Positions 54,608 to 64,000 of a stretch of 64,000 nucleotides of DNA are shown one piece after another. The DNA lies in NCBI GenBank assembly GCA_903918375.1, contig CAIXED010000008.1, positions 206,323-270,322 of the forward strand, in the 5' to 3' direction. The notes beneath the pieces were generated by a model. That model did no database searches. It saw only the letters and a list, made by a program, of their open reading frames with translations, and was not told where the DNA came from. The DNA is from an uncultured Pseudomonadota bacterium. Lineage in GTDB: Bacteria; Pseudomonadota; Gammaproteobacteria; Methylococcales; Methylomonadaceae. The position numbers were made by a program, and so were the translations under genes. Numbering within the stretch: the stretch's first letter is position 1; every line of letters starts with the position of its first letter.

Positions 54608-55450
54608 TTAATGATCCAATCCCATTGTGTCCCAAGCTTTTTGGATAAAGGTGTCATCTTTATAGTCAGCTTGCGGTGCGCCGTTTGGATAGTTGAGCTT
54701 AAATACCCGCTCGGCATCGGCAGCCAAGTCATTTAAACCTAGCTGGGTATAACCGTCTTGCATGATTTGCAAGGCCATCGGTACGGCTGGTGTGCGTTGG
54801 TATTCTTTAACCACATGGTTAGCACGATTAACCGCGGCTACATAAGCTTTGCGGCGCATATAGAAATCAGCAACGTGAACTTCGTACATGGCTAAGTTGT
54901 TACGCAAGGCGATCATTCGCTGTCTAGCATCGGCAACGTATTGACTGTTGGGGAAGCGGCGAATTAATTCGTTAAAGTTATCGTAAGAATCGCGCGCTGG
55001 GCCTGGGTCACGTTGCGAAGCGTCGGTCGGTAAAAAGCGGTCGATAAAACCAATGCCACGGTTGTAATTGACTAAGCCTTTCAAATAGTAAGCATAATCA
55101 ACACTGGCGTTACGTGGATGGGTTTTAATGAAACGTTCAGCAGCAGCGATGGCGGCTTCGGGGTCATCATTTTTATAGTAGGCATAGGCTACGTTCAGCT
55201 GAGCTTGTGGGGCGTAATCACCAAACGGATAACGGGCTTCCATGGCTTCGTACATCGATACCGCTTTTTGGAAGTTTTTGTTATCGAGGGCTTCTTGAGC
55301 TTGGTCGCGGAAGCGTTGTTCATCCCAGTCTTTGTACTCATCTTCTTTGCTGGAAGAGTCCTTGCTCATAAGTCCTTGCAAGGTTTCGCAACCTTGTAAG
55401 CTAAAAGCCAAGCTGATGATGAGGATAAATTTTACTAAAAGTAATCGCAT
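54608..55450 (-). CDS. bamD: Outer membrane assembly lipoprotein BamD
   Basis: 280-residue lipoprotein of the BAM complex that inserts outer-membrane proteins. The signal peptide ends at LQGC (lipobox), and five TPR-type helical hairpins follow, with YPFGDYAPQAQLNVAYAYY and FIDRFLPTDASQRDPGPARD in the conserved order. ATG 55450 gives a clean lipoprotein signal; 18 more codons are open upstream. It diverges from rluD across 84 bp, a layout also found in E. coli. Confidence 0.92.
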   Translation of the reverse strand: MRLLLVKFILIISLAFSLQGCETLQGLMSKDSSSKEDEYKDWDEQRFRDQAQEALDNKNFQKAVSMYEAMEARYPFGDYAPQAQLNVAYAYYKNDDPEAAIAAAERFIKTHPRNASVDYAYYLKGLVNYNRGIGFIDRFLPTDASQRDPGPARDSYDNFNELIRRFPNSQYVADARQRMIALRNNLAMYEVHVADFYMRRKAYVAAVNRANHVVKEYQRTPAVPMALQIMQDGYTQLGLNDLAADAERVFKLNYPNGAPQADYKDDTFIQKAWDTMGLDH

Positions 55451-55534
55451 ACGATAGACAACACGTTGTAATATTGCAGGTTTTTTGCGGCCTAATGGCG
55501 GCATTCCGAGCGCGAGTATAACTTAAAAACCACT

Positions 55535-56479
55535 ATGACGATATTAACGGCAAGAGTTCCTGAGGAACTGGCGGGTATGCGGCTCGACCAATGTTTGGCT
55601 GAGATGTTCCCTGATTATTCGCGCAGCAAGCTGCAAACTTGGATTAAAGCAGGGCGGGTCAAGGTTGACGGTGTGGCTTTGCGCGGTCGCGAGAAGCTTG
55701 ATGGCGGTGAAGAAATCGAGTTGGACGCTGAAGCCGAAGTGGTTTTAGAGTGTGATGCCGAGGACATTCCGCTGGATATTGTCTACGAAGATGATTCCTT
55801 GCTGATTATCAACAAGCCAGCTGGTTTAGTTGTCCATCCAGCGGTCGGTAATTGGAATGGCACTTTGGTGAATGCCTTGCTGAACCATGATCCGAATCTG
55901 AATGTGCTGCCTAGAGCAGGGATTGTCCATCGTATTGATAAAGAAACTAGCGGTTTGTTGATGATCGCTAAAACCCTGCAAGCGCATACGAGCTTGGTTG
56001 AGCAGTTGCAAGAGCGCAGTATCAATCGTGAATATCTGGCTTTGGTCAAAGGCTGGATGACAGCTGGTGGTACTGTTGATGCGCCAATTGGTCGTCATCC
56101 GGTGGATCGTAAACGTAATGCGGTGCGTCGTGATGGCAAAGAGGCGGTCACTCATTATCGTTTGGAGCAACGTTTTAAACGTCACACCTTGATTCGGGTT
56201 AAGCTCGAAACTGGTCGTACTCATCAAATTCGGGTTCACATGAGCCATATCAATTACGCTTTGGTCGGTGATCAGGTTTATGGTGGTCGATTCCAAATGC
56301 CAGCCGATTGCAGTCCTGAGTTAGCTGAAGCGTTGCGAGCCTTTAAGCGTCAAGCTTTACACGCAACCAAACTCGGTTTGGAGCATCCTGAAACTGGCGA
56401 ATATTGCGAATGGGAAAAACCCATGCCCGACGATATGCAAAACCTAGTCAATTTGTTGGCAGCCAATGAACTGGATTAA
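55535..56479 (+). CDS. rluD: 23S rRNA pseudouridine synthase RluD
   Basis: 314-residue pseudouridine synthase modifying helix 69 of 23S rRNA. An N-terminal S4 domain (MRLDQCLAEMFPDYSRSKLQ) is followed by the RluA-type catalytic domain with the HRIDKETSG motif (His132, Asp135). It overlaps pgeF by 14 nt. The bamD / rluD-pgeF order is conserved in gammaproteobacteria. Confidence 0.93.
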   Translation: MTILTARVPEELAGMRLDQCLAEMFPDYSRSKLQTWIKAGRVKVDGVALRGREKLDGGEEIELDAEAEVVLECDAEDIPLDIVYEDDSLLIINKPAGLVVHPAVGNWNGTLVNALLNHDPNLNVLPRAGIVHRIDKETSGLLMIAKTLQAHTSLVEQLQERSINREYLALVKGWMTAGGTVDAPIGRHPVDRKRNAVRRDGKEAVTHYRLEQRFKRHTLIRVKLETGRTHQIRVHMSHINYALVGDQVYGGRFQMPADCSPELAEALRAFKRQALHATKLGLEHPETGEYCEWEKPMPDDMQNLVNLLAANELD

Positions 56480-57191
56480 ACCCGACTGGCAGTTGCCTGA
56501 AGGCGTTCATGCCGCGGTGACTTTACGCAGTGGCGGGCTTAGTCAGGGGCTTTATGCCAGTTTAAATCCTGCTAGTCATGTCAACGATTCAGCTGATGCG
56601 GTCATCGCTAATCGAGCCATTATTAAACAAATGCTGGCATTGCCTGCCGAGCCAGTTTGGTTGCAGCAGGTGCATGGCGTTGAGGTGGTGAAAGCCGATC
56701 AAGTTACTGATTTGCCGGAAGCCGATGCTAGTTTCACTGATCAATCGGGGGTTGTTTGTGCGGTGTTGACCGCTGATTGCTTGCCGGTTTTATTTTGCGG
56801 TGATCAAGGTGCGGTGATTGCTGCGGCCCATGCTGGCTGGCGCGGTTTACAAGCAGGGGTGATTGAGCAAACCATTGCCGCGATGAATTGCCGTGAGTTG
56901 CAAGTTTGGCTGGGGCCGGCGATTGGGTCGACGCATTTTGAGGTTGGCGACGAGGTGCGTGAAGCCTTTGTTAGCCAAAATCCTGATACCAGCGTTGCCT
57001 TTCGTGCCACGCAAGCCGGTAAATGGTTAGCGGATATTTATCAGCTGGCGCGAATTCGTTTGTCAGCTATAGGTGTCGAGCAAGTTGATGGTGGCGGTTT
57101 ATGCACGGTTAGCGATGCCCAGCGTTTTTATTCCTACCGTCGTGACGGTGCTGCTACTGGGCGGATGGCCAGCCTGATCTGGAGAGATTAA
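56466..57191 (+). CDS. pgeF: PgeF/YfiH-type peptidoglycan editing / polyphenol-oxidase-like protein
   Basis: 241-residue YfiH/PgeF (DUF152) protein. VTLRSGGLSQG, QVHGVEVV, TADCLPVLF and HAGWRGLQAG are the family motifs, with Cys and His that bind zinc or copper. E. coli PgeF hydrolyses wrongly charged UDP-MurNAc-L-Ser; other members act on purine nucleosides. It shares a transcript with rluD (14-nt overlap) and the ZIP gene (1 nt apart). Confidence 0.88.
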   Translation: MNWIKPDWQLPEGVHAAVTLRSGGLSQGLYASLNPASHVNDSADAVIANRAIIKQMLALPAEPVWLQQVHGVEVVKADQVTDLPEADASFTDQSGVVCAVLTADCLPVLFCGDQGAVIAAAHAGWRGLQAGVIEQTIAAMNCRELQVWLGPAIGSTHFEVGDEVREAFVSQNPDTSVAFRATQAGKWLADIYQLARIRLSAIGVEQVDGGGLCTVSDAQRFYSYRRDGAATGRMASLIWRD

Positions 57192-57192
57192 T

Positions 57193-58065
57193 TTGAATGT
57201 TTTGCTGTTTATCATCCTGTTTACTGCCTTAGGTGGGGTGTTGAGTGTTTTGGCTGCGAGTGTGTTTTTGTTGTTGCCGGAAGCCTTGCGCCAAAAAGTA
57301 TTGCCACATGGGATTAGTTTTGCGATTGGCGCGTTATTGACCGGTGCATTTTGCGGCTTAATTCCTCACGCCTTTGAAGAAGTACCCGTGGCTGAAATGG
57401 AGAATTTATCAGCGACGATTTTGGTCGGGATTTTGTTGTTTTTTGTGCTGGAAAAATTATTTATCTGGCGGCACTGCCATTCTCATGCTTGCGAAGCGCA
57501 CGGTGAAGAAGCCCATGAGCATCACGGCCATTCGCATAGTCATGGTCATTCGCCCTCGAATCGTCGTGCAGCGGGTGTGTTCATTATCTTGGGCGATAGC
57601 ATCCACAATTTTGTTGATGGGGTGTTAATTGCCGCTGCATTTTTGACTGACATTCAATTAGGCATCGTCACCAGTTTGGCGGTGGCGGCGCATGAGATTC
57701 CGCAAGAAGTCGGTGATTTTGCGATTTTGCTACACAGTGGTTATAGTCGTTCTAAGGCTTTGTTATATAACGTGTTGGCGAGTTTAGGTACGGTGGTTGG
57801 TGGGGTGTTAGCGTATTTCAGCTTGGGTGATTTTCATCATATCTTGCCGTATTTATTAACCTTGGCGGCGTCGAGTTTTATTTATATCGCTGTGGCAGAT
57901 TTGATTCCGTCTTTACATCAGAAAACCGATATTAAAACCTCGCTGCAGCAGATTGGTTTTATTTTGGCTGGGGTGGTGTTGATTTTAGTGATGCAGGGCA
58001 TCGCGCATCAGTTTGAAGCGAAAATGGATGTGATTGAGAATATTGATCGAGCGAATGTGGTTTGA
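57193..58065 (+). CDS. ZIP-family divalent metal transporter
   Basis: 290-residue membrane protein of the ZIP family. Eight helices, a His-rich cytosolic loop (about residues 94-122, with HEHHGHSHSHGHS), and the metal-site helices with GDSIHNFVDGVLI and AAHEIPQEVGDF are seen. It moves zinc or iron inward. The TTG start at 57193 has GGAGAGA 5 nt upstream. It converges with the DUF1640 gene. Confidence 0.9.
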   Translation: MNVLLFIILFTALGGVLSVLAASVFLLLPEALRQKVLPHGISFAIGALLTGAFCGLIPHAFEEVPVAEMENLSATILVGILLFFVLEKLFIWRHCHSHACEAHGEEAHEHHGHSHSHGHSPSNRRAAGVFIILGDSIHNFVDGVLIAAAFLTDIQLGIVTSLAVAAHEIPQEVGDFAILLHSGYSRSKALLYNVLASLGTVVGGVLAYFSLGDFHHILPYLLTLAASSFIYIAVADLIPSLHQKTDIKTSLQQIGFILAGVVLILVMQGIAHQFEAKMDVIENIDRANVV

Positions 58066-58070
58066 TGGGG

Positions 58071-58319
58071 TTACAACAGTTTCACTAGGGCTGCAACTAA
58101 ACCGGCTTGGGCGATTAATAATCCAGCAATCCATTTAATCATGTCTGCTTTGCTGGCTTCTATTTCGGCTTTTAAGTGCATGTCGAAATAGTCACGAGTA
58201 ACGGGTTGTCCTTCTGACTGAGCATCGCTAAAAGCTTGGGCTACTGCTTGTTTGTCGTCAAAACCTGATTTTTTCAGTGTTTGTACAAATTTCAATGTAT
58301 CAAAGGTAACTGTGGTCAT
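58071..58319 (-). CDS. DUF1640 coiled-coil membrane-anchored protein
   Basis: 82-residue protein with a soluble amphipathic N-terminus (FDTLKFVQTLKKSGFDDKQ), a charged heptad stretch and a single C-terminal helix (IKWIAGLLIAQAGLVAALVK). This is the DUF1640 layout; function unknown. ATG 58319 is used in preference to the TTG at 58331. It resembles the small protein at 47.2-47.4 kb. Confidence 0.68.
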   Translation of the reverse strand: MTTVTFDTLKFVQTLKKSGFDDKQAVAQAFSDAQSEGQPVTRDYFDMHLKAEIEASKADMIKWIAGLLIAQAGLVAALVKLL

Positions 58320-58362
58320 AGTCGGTTCCAAATTTCAGTTTCAATGAGTATAACATGATGGA

Positions 58363-58394
58363 AAAAACTCCAAACCGTGTGGCTTGGAGTTTTT
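58363..58394 (-). terminator. Intrinsic terminator downstream of pgm
   Basis: Perfect 11-bp inverted repeat (58363-58373 and 58384-58394) with a 10-nt loop. Read on the minus strand the second arm ends in a run of six T, so it terminates pgm. The AT-rich 3' tract on the plus strand also fits weak bidirectional use. Confidence 0.85.
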
Positions 58395-58413
58395 GTTTTT
58401 ACGGTTTTGAAAT

Positions 58414-60051
<1,638 letters not shown>

Positions 60052-60118
60052 TTACCCATAATGCGACAATTGTAAACAGCTAAATTACACCAAAACTTTA
60101 ATTATTTATAGATTGTTT

Positions 60119-60673
60119 ATGACACGGAAAATTATGTTGCGCGTTTTGTTGTTAAGTTTTTTAGTATTGCCGTCGGTCAGTTTGGCTGATTCTGACGTCT
60201 GGTTGTTGGTTGATACGCAAAAAATGAACATGGAAGTCAAAAAGGGTGAAAAGACTGTTGTTGTGTTAGAAAATATTGCGATTGGACGTAATGGCGCTGG
60301 CGAAAAAAATCATCGTGGCGATGATATTACTCCGCTCGGTAGCTATCGAATCGGCTGGATTAACGAAAAAAGTGCCTTCCGTAAGTTTTTTGGGTTAACC
60401 TATCCTAGTGTCGAACATGCTGATGTGGCGCTTAGAAAAGGCAAAATTGATTTAGATACTTATGAATCGATAGCAAGAGCCCATCTCAGTGGCGATGTTC
60501 CGCCTCAAAACACCGGTTTGGGGGGGCAAATAGGTATTCATGGCTTGGGTAGCGGTAGTTTGTCTATCCATCGGTCGATGAATTGGACACATGGATGTAT
60601 CGCCTTGACTAATGATCAAATTGATCAATTAAGTCGTTGGATTGAGAAAGGGACTCTCGTTACAGTGAAATAA
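60119..60673 (+). CDS. Periplasmic L,D-transpeptidase (YkuD domain), short form
   Basis: 184-residue protein with a signal peptide (about 1-23) and a YkuD domain. Catalytic Cys160 is in NWTHGCIALT, preceded by IGIHGLGSG. These enzymes make 3-3 peptidoglycan cross-links or attach lipoprotein. A TTG at 60113 is an alternative start. It is followed 85 nt later by an Lpp-like gene, suggesting a role in anchoring. Confidence 0.85.
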   Translation: MTRKIMLRVLLLSFLVLPSVSLADSDVWLLVDTQKMNMEVKKGEKTVVVLENIAIGRNGAGEKNHRGDDITPLGSYRIGWINEKSAFRKFFGLTYPSVEHADVALRKGKIDLDTYESIARAHLSGDVPPQNTGLGGQIGIHGLGSGSLSIHRSMNWTHGCIALTNDQIDQLSRWIEKGTLVTVK

Positions 60674-60758
60674 TGTTGGCAAAATCCAAAAAATGTTGGA
60701 CAATTGGCAACGTTTTTTTTCATTTTTATTTTTTGAAACCACTATCAAGGGGAAAACC

Positions 60759-61037
60759 ATGATGAAAGCTGTTAAATTATCTGCACTTGTTGCTGTTGCT
60801 GCATTGGCTACTGGTTGCGCTAGCAACTCTGACATCCAAAACTTGCAAGGTCAAATTGATTCATTGAAACCACAAGTTTCTGCTGCATCTGCTGACGCTG
60901 CATCTGCAAAAGCTGCTGCTGCTGAAGCTGCTGCAAAAGCTGCTGCTGCTGAAGCTGCTGCTAACCGTGCTGCTCAATATGCTCAAGACACAAACAGCAA
61001 ATTGGACCGTATGTTCAAAAAATCACAACACAAATAA
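60759..61037 (+). CDS. Lpp/OprI-like outer membrane lipoprotein
   Basis: 92-residue lipoprotein. Signal peptide ends at ATGC (Cys20), then a long Ala-rich helix (about 45-75: AAAAEAAAKAAAAEAAANRA) with heptad spacing, as in alanine-zipper murein lipoproteins such as Pseudomonas OprI. The last residue is Lys92, the position used to link Lpp to peptidoglycan. AAGGGGA lies 5 nt before ATG 60759. Mature length 73 residues, longer than E. coli Lpp (58). Confidence 0.85.
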   Translation: MMKAVKLSALVAVAALATGCASNSDIQNLQGQIDSLKPQVSAASADAASAKAAAAEAAAKAAAAEAAANRAAQYAQDTNSKLDRMFKKSQHK

Positions 61038-61057
61038 GCAATTATTTGGTTTGATTT

Positions 61058-61091
61058 AAAAAGCCCGTGACCGAAAGGTCACGGGCTTTTT
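61058..61091. terminator. Strong bidirectional intrinsic terminator
   Basis: Perfect 15-bp inverted repeat (61058-61072 and 61077-61091) with a GAAA tetraloop and a T run on both outer sides. It sits between the convergent Lpp-like gene and the L,D-transpeptidase, so it can stop both transcripts. Confidence 0.93.
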
Positions 61092-61108
61092 TGTTGTCTG
61101 AAAGAAAG

Positions 61109-62068
61109 TTATTGTGCTGGTTGAGCGGCGGGAGTTGTAGCCGCAGGCGTTACAGCTGGGCGCTGATAAATTGCGATTGGTGTACCAGTGACTTTTTCAA
61201 CAGCTTGACGCAATAAAGAACCTTTAATCACCGGCATTTTGCCACCGTTAGCTTGTTCGATTAGCGCAAGCGCTGAATGCAAGCGTTGCTCATAAGTTTG
61301 GGGGGTTTCTTCCATTTCAGGATAGGCTTCTAAATACAGCGTGTCGTGATACCAGCCAACCTTAATCGGTTGATTCACAATGTTCACTTCAGTGCCCACC
61401 TTTATAGTCGGGAAAAACTGTTCAATATCGGCTGGATACATCCGAATACAGCCATGACTAACCCGCATCCCAACACCGTTGGTTTTATTGGTGCTATGAA
61501 TCAAATAGCCTGGAATGCCTAATTTAAACGCAAACAAGCCCAATGGATTATCTGGCCCTGGCGGATAGTAAGGATCAAGTACATCGCCATCTGCTAAATG
61601 TTCAGCAATAATGGATGGCGGTGGTGTCCACGATGGATTGGCGGTTTTATCCAAAATCCGTGTTTTGCCCATGGGCGTTTTCCAATCGACACGGCCAATA
61701 CCAATCGCGTAAGTGACTACTTTGCTGACATCTGCAAAGTGATAAAGGCGCATTTCCGGCAAGTTAATCACAATCCCTTGGCGCGGTGCGTTCGGCAATA
61801 TAAAGCTATTGGAAATCCGAACTGGAGTGCCAGCATGAGGCAGCCATCTATCAACGGTCGGATTCGCTAAGACGATTTCATCTTGGCCGAGGCGATGCTC
61901 AACCGCAATGTCGATCAAGGTATCTTCTTCTTTAGCGGTAACGTATTTAGCATTTTCAGGCGCACTGCCAATGATGCTATCGCCAACGCGATCAGGTGGT
62001 GGCAACGTCAATGCTGAGGCGGCAGAGCTAGCCAACAGCAACAGGCTGGGTATTAATTTAAGTTTCAT
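61109..62068 (-). CDS. ErfK/YbiS-type L,D-transpeptidase with LysM-like domain
   Basis: 319-residue protein with a signal peptide (about 1-19), an N-terminal LysM-like region (about 41-85) and a YkuD domain with Cys207 in VSHGCIRMY. This is the build of the E. coli enzymes that link Lpp to peptidoglycan. The C-terminus is Pro/Ala-rich. It is convergent with the Lpp-like gene and shares its terminator. Confidence 0.88.
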   Translation of the reverse strand: MKLKLIPSLLLLASSAASALTLPPPDRVGDSIIGSAPENAKYVTAKEEDTLIDIAVEHRLGQDEIVLANPTVDRWLPHAGTPVRISNSFILPNAPRQGIVINLPEMRLYHFADVSKVVTYAIGIGRVDWKTPMGKTRILDKTANPSWTPPPSIIAEHLADGDVLDPYYPPGPDNPLGLFAFKLGIPGYLIHSTNKTNGVGMRVSHGCIRMYPADIEQFFPTIKVGTEVNIVNQPIKVGWYHDTLYLEAYPEMEETPQTYEQRLHSALALIEQANGGKMPVIKGSLLRQAVEKVTGTPIAIYQRPAVTPAATTPAAQPAQ

Positions 62069-62976
62069 TAGGCGTTGCCCTCAGTATTAAATAACTCAAT
62101 CAGGCGCGGGATAAATTGAGCAAGTTCCGCACTCATAATAGAAAAATCAGCATCAAACTGTTCAACATCGTCAAATGCTTCAATATCAGCCGCTTGTTCT
62201 TGGATTAAATCCAAAAACTTTAAGCGTTTAACGGATAAATTTTCATCCAACACAAACGACACTCTATCGGCCCAGCTCATGGCTAATTTAATCGCCTGCT
62301 TGCCGGTGTCTAAGTGATTTTTGATTTCTGGTAAGGCTAAATCATGGCGTTTGCAGCGAATAATGCCGCCTTCTTCTTCCGGTGAACGCAGTTCGCATTC
62401 GTCCTCAACCAAAATATCTTTAGGTGAAGTATTGGTCAGCAACCATTCTGTCATCACCGTAGCGGGTTTAGTGCCTGCGCCAATCGGTACCACAGGCAAA
62501 GAGCCTAAGCATTTTCGCAACAAGCTTAATAAGTCTTCGGCCTTTTTCGGTGATGTGGCATCAACCACAATCCAACCGCCTTGGCTGTCGATATAAGCAT
62601 AAGTTTTGCGTGAAAAAGAAAATGCTCTTGGTAATAACTCAAAAATCAATTCGTCTTTAACCCGTGCACGCTCTTTACCTGGCAGTTTGCGGGCTTCGCG
62701 CTCTTCAATTTCGCTGATTTTATCTTGCAGCATTTCATTGATCACCGAGGCCGGAATCACTTTTTCTTCTTTTTTGGCGCAAACCATGAAAAAGCCATTA
62801 TTAGCATGAACTAAGGCATCAGACGCTCTGCCAAGTGGCGAAGTAAATCCAAAGCTAAATTCATCATGACCACCGCAAGGCGTGAATGGATGTTGTTGTA
62901 ATTTTTCTTCTAAAGCTTCAGCAGCTAAAGTAAAAGGCTCGGTAAACCGATAAACGGCAAGATTTTTAAACCACAT
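62068..62976 (-). CDS. rdgC: Recombination-associated protein RdgC
   Basis: 302-residue ring-forming DNA-binding protein that limits RecA access to DNA. MWFKNLAVYRFTEPF at the start and CGGHDEFSFGFTSPLG, KLPGKERARVKDELIFELLP are family segments; length equals E. coli RdgC (303). ATG 62976 is the family start; ten more codons are open upstream. It overlaps the next gene by 1 nt. Confidence 0.92.
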   Translation of the reverse strand: MWFKNLAVYRFTEPFTLAAEALEEKLQQHPFTPCGGHDEFSFGFTSPLGRASDALVHANNGFFMVCAKKEEKVIPASVINEMLQDKISEIEEREARKLPGKERARVKDELIFELLPRAFSFSRKTYAYIDSQGGWIVVDATSPKKAEDLLSLLRKCLGSLPVVPIGAGTKPATVMTEWLLTNTSPKDILVEDECELRSPEEEGGIIRCKRHDLALPEIKNHLDTGKQAIKLAMSWADRVSFVLDENLSVKRLKFLDLIQEQAADIEAFDDVEQFDADFSIMSAELAQFIPRLIELFNTEGNA

Positions 62977-63135
62977 GAAAGGACTCTTTTTTAGAAAACT
63001 TCCCATTATCGCAAATTTAATGAAGTGTTAAAAATCCCCGTGCAGATTAAGCTTGCTGTCGCTGGACTTGGCTTTGTGGGTTACAATCGCATATCGCACC
63101 ACCGGTTGAATCCCGATAACGCCAAGAGAATAAGA

Positions 63136-64000
63136 ATGACACCCGCGCAATTCAATCAATATGCCCAACAGGGCTATAACCGCATCCCTATCAGCCGTGA
63201 AGTGCTGGCTGATTTGGACACACCGCTCAGCGCCTATTTAAAATTAGCCAATGGCCCTTATGCCTACTTGTTTGAGTCGGTTCACGGTGGCGAACAATGG
63301 GGGCGTTACTCCATTATCGGTTTGCCCTGTAAAACCCGAATTAAAATTAATGGCAATCAAATTCGGATTGAAATTGACGGTGCCGAAACTCAGCAATTCG
63401 ATCATCCACAACCTTTAGCGTGGATAGAAGACTATCGTCAGCAATACAAAGTCCCCGATATACAAGGTCTGCCGCGTTTTAATGGTGGTTTGGTCGGTTA
63501 TTTTGGTTATGAAACCATTGCTTATATCGAACCGCGTTTAAAAGCGACCGGTAAGCCGGATCCAATTGGTACCCCAGATATTCTGTTAATGGTTTCAGAA
63601 GATTTACTGGTGTTTGATAACCTGTCTGGCAAGATGCTGTTGTTGACTCACGCCAATCCTGCTGATGCCAATGCTTATGAAAACGCCCAAGCCCGACTTG
63701 ACCAATTAGTCATCACCTTGCGCGAAGCCAAAGCCAAGCCGCTGCCGCATCAAGTCGCTAAGCAAGTACAGGAAGCCGATTTTGTTTCAGGCTTTACTCA
63801 ACAAGGTTTTGAAGACGCGGTCTTAAAAGCTAAAGAATACATTACCAATGGCGACATTATGCAAGTGGTATTGTCGCAACGGATGTCGATTCCGTTTGCC
63901 GCCCAGCCATTGGATTTATACCGCGCTTTGCGTTGCCTAAATCCATCGCCGTATATGTATTACCTGAATTTGGAAGATTTCCATATCGTCGGCTCTTCCC
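63136..64000 (+). CDS. trpE: Anthranilate synthase component I (TrpE), 3' end outside window
   Basis: 288 codons are seen before the window ends; full TrpE is about 490-500 residues. The N-terminal regulatory region has YAYLFESVHGGEQWGRYSIIG, the tryptophan-binding ESV stretch, and the core continues through ADFVSGFTQQGFEDAVLK and VLSQRMSIPF. TrpE makes anthranilate from chorismate with TrpG. It links to the shikimate genes aroK and aroB at 50 kb only by pathway. Start ATG 63136 has AGAG/AAG spacing typical of a weak ribosome site. Confidence 0.93.
   Translation, partial: MTPAQFNQYAQQGYNRIPISREVLADLDTPLSAYLKLANGPYAYLFESVHGGEQWGRYSIIGLPCKTRIKINGNQIRIEIDGAETQQFDHPQPLAWIEDYRQQYKVPDIQGLPRFNGGLVGYFGYETIAYIEPRLKATGKPDPIGTPDILLMVSEDLLVFDNLSGKMLLLTHANPADANAYENAQARLDQLVITLREAKAKPLPHQVAKQVQEADFVSGFTQQGFEDAVLKAKEYITNGDIMQVVLSQRMSIPFAAQPLDLYRALRCLNPSPYMYYLNLEDFHIVGSS

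Overview
The window looks like a chromosomal segment of a moderately AT-rich gammaproteobacterium. The evidence is the bamD / rluD-pgeF arrangement, an aroK-aroB-hemE operon, RdgC, DsbB, PriA, a Braun-type lipoprotein with L,D-transpeptidases, and a dense O-antigen/nonulosonate locus. The overall gene content resembles Methylococcales (type I methanotrophs), but nothing in the window proves the genus. No rRNA, tRNA, CRISPR array, complete insertion sequence or prophage was seen.

Layout. (1) 1-10.3 kb, mostly plus strand: a TM2 protein cut by the window edge, a spore-photoproduct-lyase-like radical SAM enzyme with an SDR, a voltage-gated-type K+ channel with RCK domain followed by a separate RCK protein, dsbB, a cluster of DnaA boxes, priA, a hipB gene with a broken hipA, a DUF5765-like membrane protein, a nitroreductase, and an Rpn-type nuclease. 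(2) 10.4-47.1 kb: a surface-glycan locus bounded by an NlpC/P60 lipoprotein and rmlB. It contains a PglK-like ABC flippase, a pseudaminic-acid-type module (pseC, aldo/keto reductase, a cytidylyltransferase/class III aminotransferase fusion, wecE-like, pseG, a formyltransferase where pseH would be expected, pseI), a poorly characterised SDR/ATP-grasp/phosphoesterase/SMR block, two KpsS-like transferases, a frameshifted methyltransferase, two GT4 enzymes, the UDP-L-FucNAc genes (fnlA, fnlB, fnlC) with wbuB and wbuC, and then on the minus strand wzx, wzy, a WecA/WbpL-type initiating transferase, rmlD and rmlB. (3) 47.1-58.4 kb: housekeeping genes (aroK-aroB-hemE-yjbQ-DUF411, pyrF, DUF2058, a Phd/PIN toxin-antitoxin pair, bamD with a co-directional HExxH protein, rluD-pgeF-ZIP). 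(4) 58.4-64 kb: pgm, a small L,D-transpeptidase, an Lpp-like lipoprotein, a second L,D-transpeptidase, rdgC, and the 5' part of trpE, which runs off the end.

How the genes work together. The glycan locus encodes at least three sugar routes: a pseudaminic-acid-like nonulosonate (PseC, PseG, PseI, a CMP-transferase), UDP-L-FucNAc (FnlA/B/C), and a dTDP-4-keto-6-deoxyglucose branch (RmlB feeding RmlD and/or the WecE-like aminotransferase). No dedicated pseB is present; FnlA could in principle supply the shared 4-keto intermediate. The repeat unit would be started by the WbpL-like transferase, extended by WbuB, the KpsS-like and the GT4/GT2 enzymes, flipped by Wzx (or the ABC flippase) and polymerised by Wzy. 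Short overlaps (1-20 nt) join most plus-strand genes from 13.1 to 40.9 kb, so they are probably transcribed as long operons.

The parts most worth a second look are the modified nonulosonate pathway (formyltransferase variant, fused transferase/aminotransferase, ATP-grasp block), the four-box DnaA cluster before priA, an exported HExxH protein co-directional with bamD, and the compact lipoprotein-anchoring cluster at 60-62 kb.
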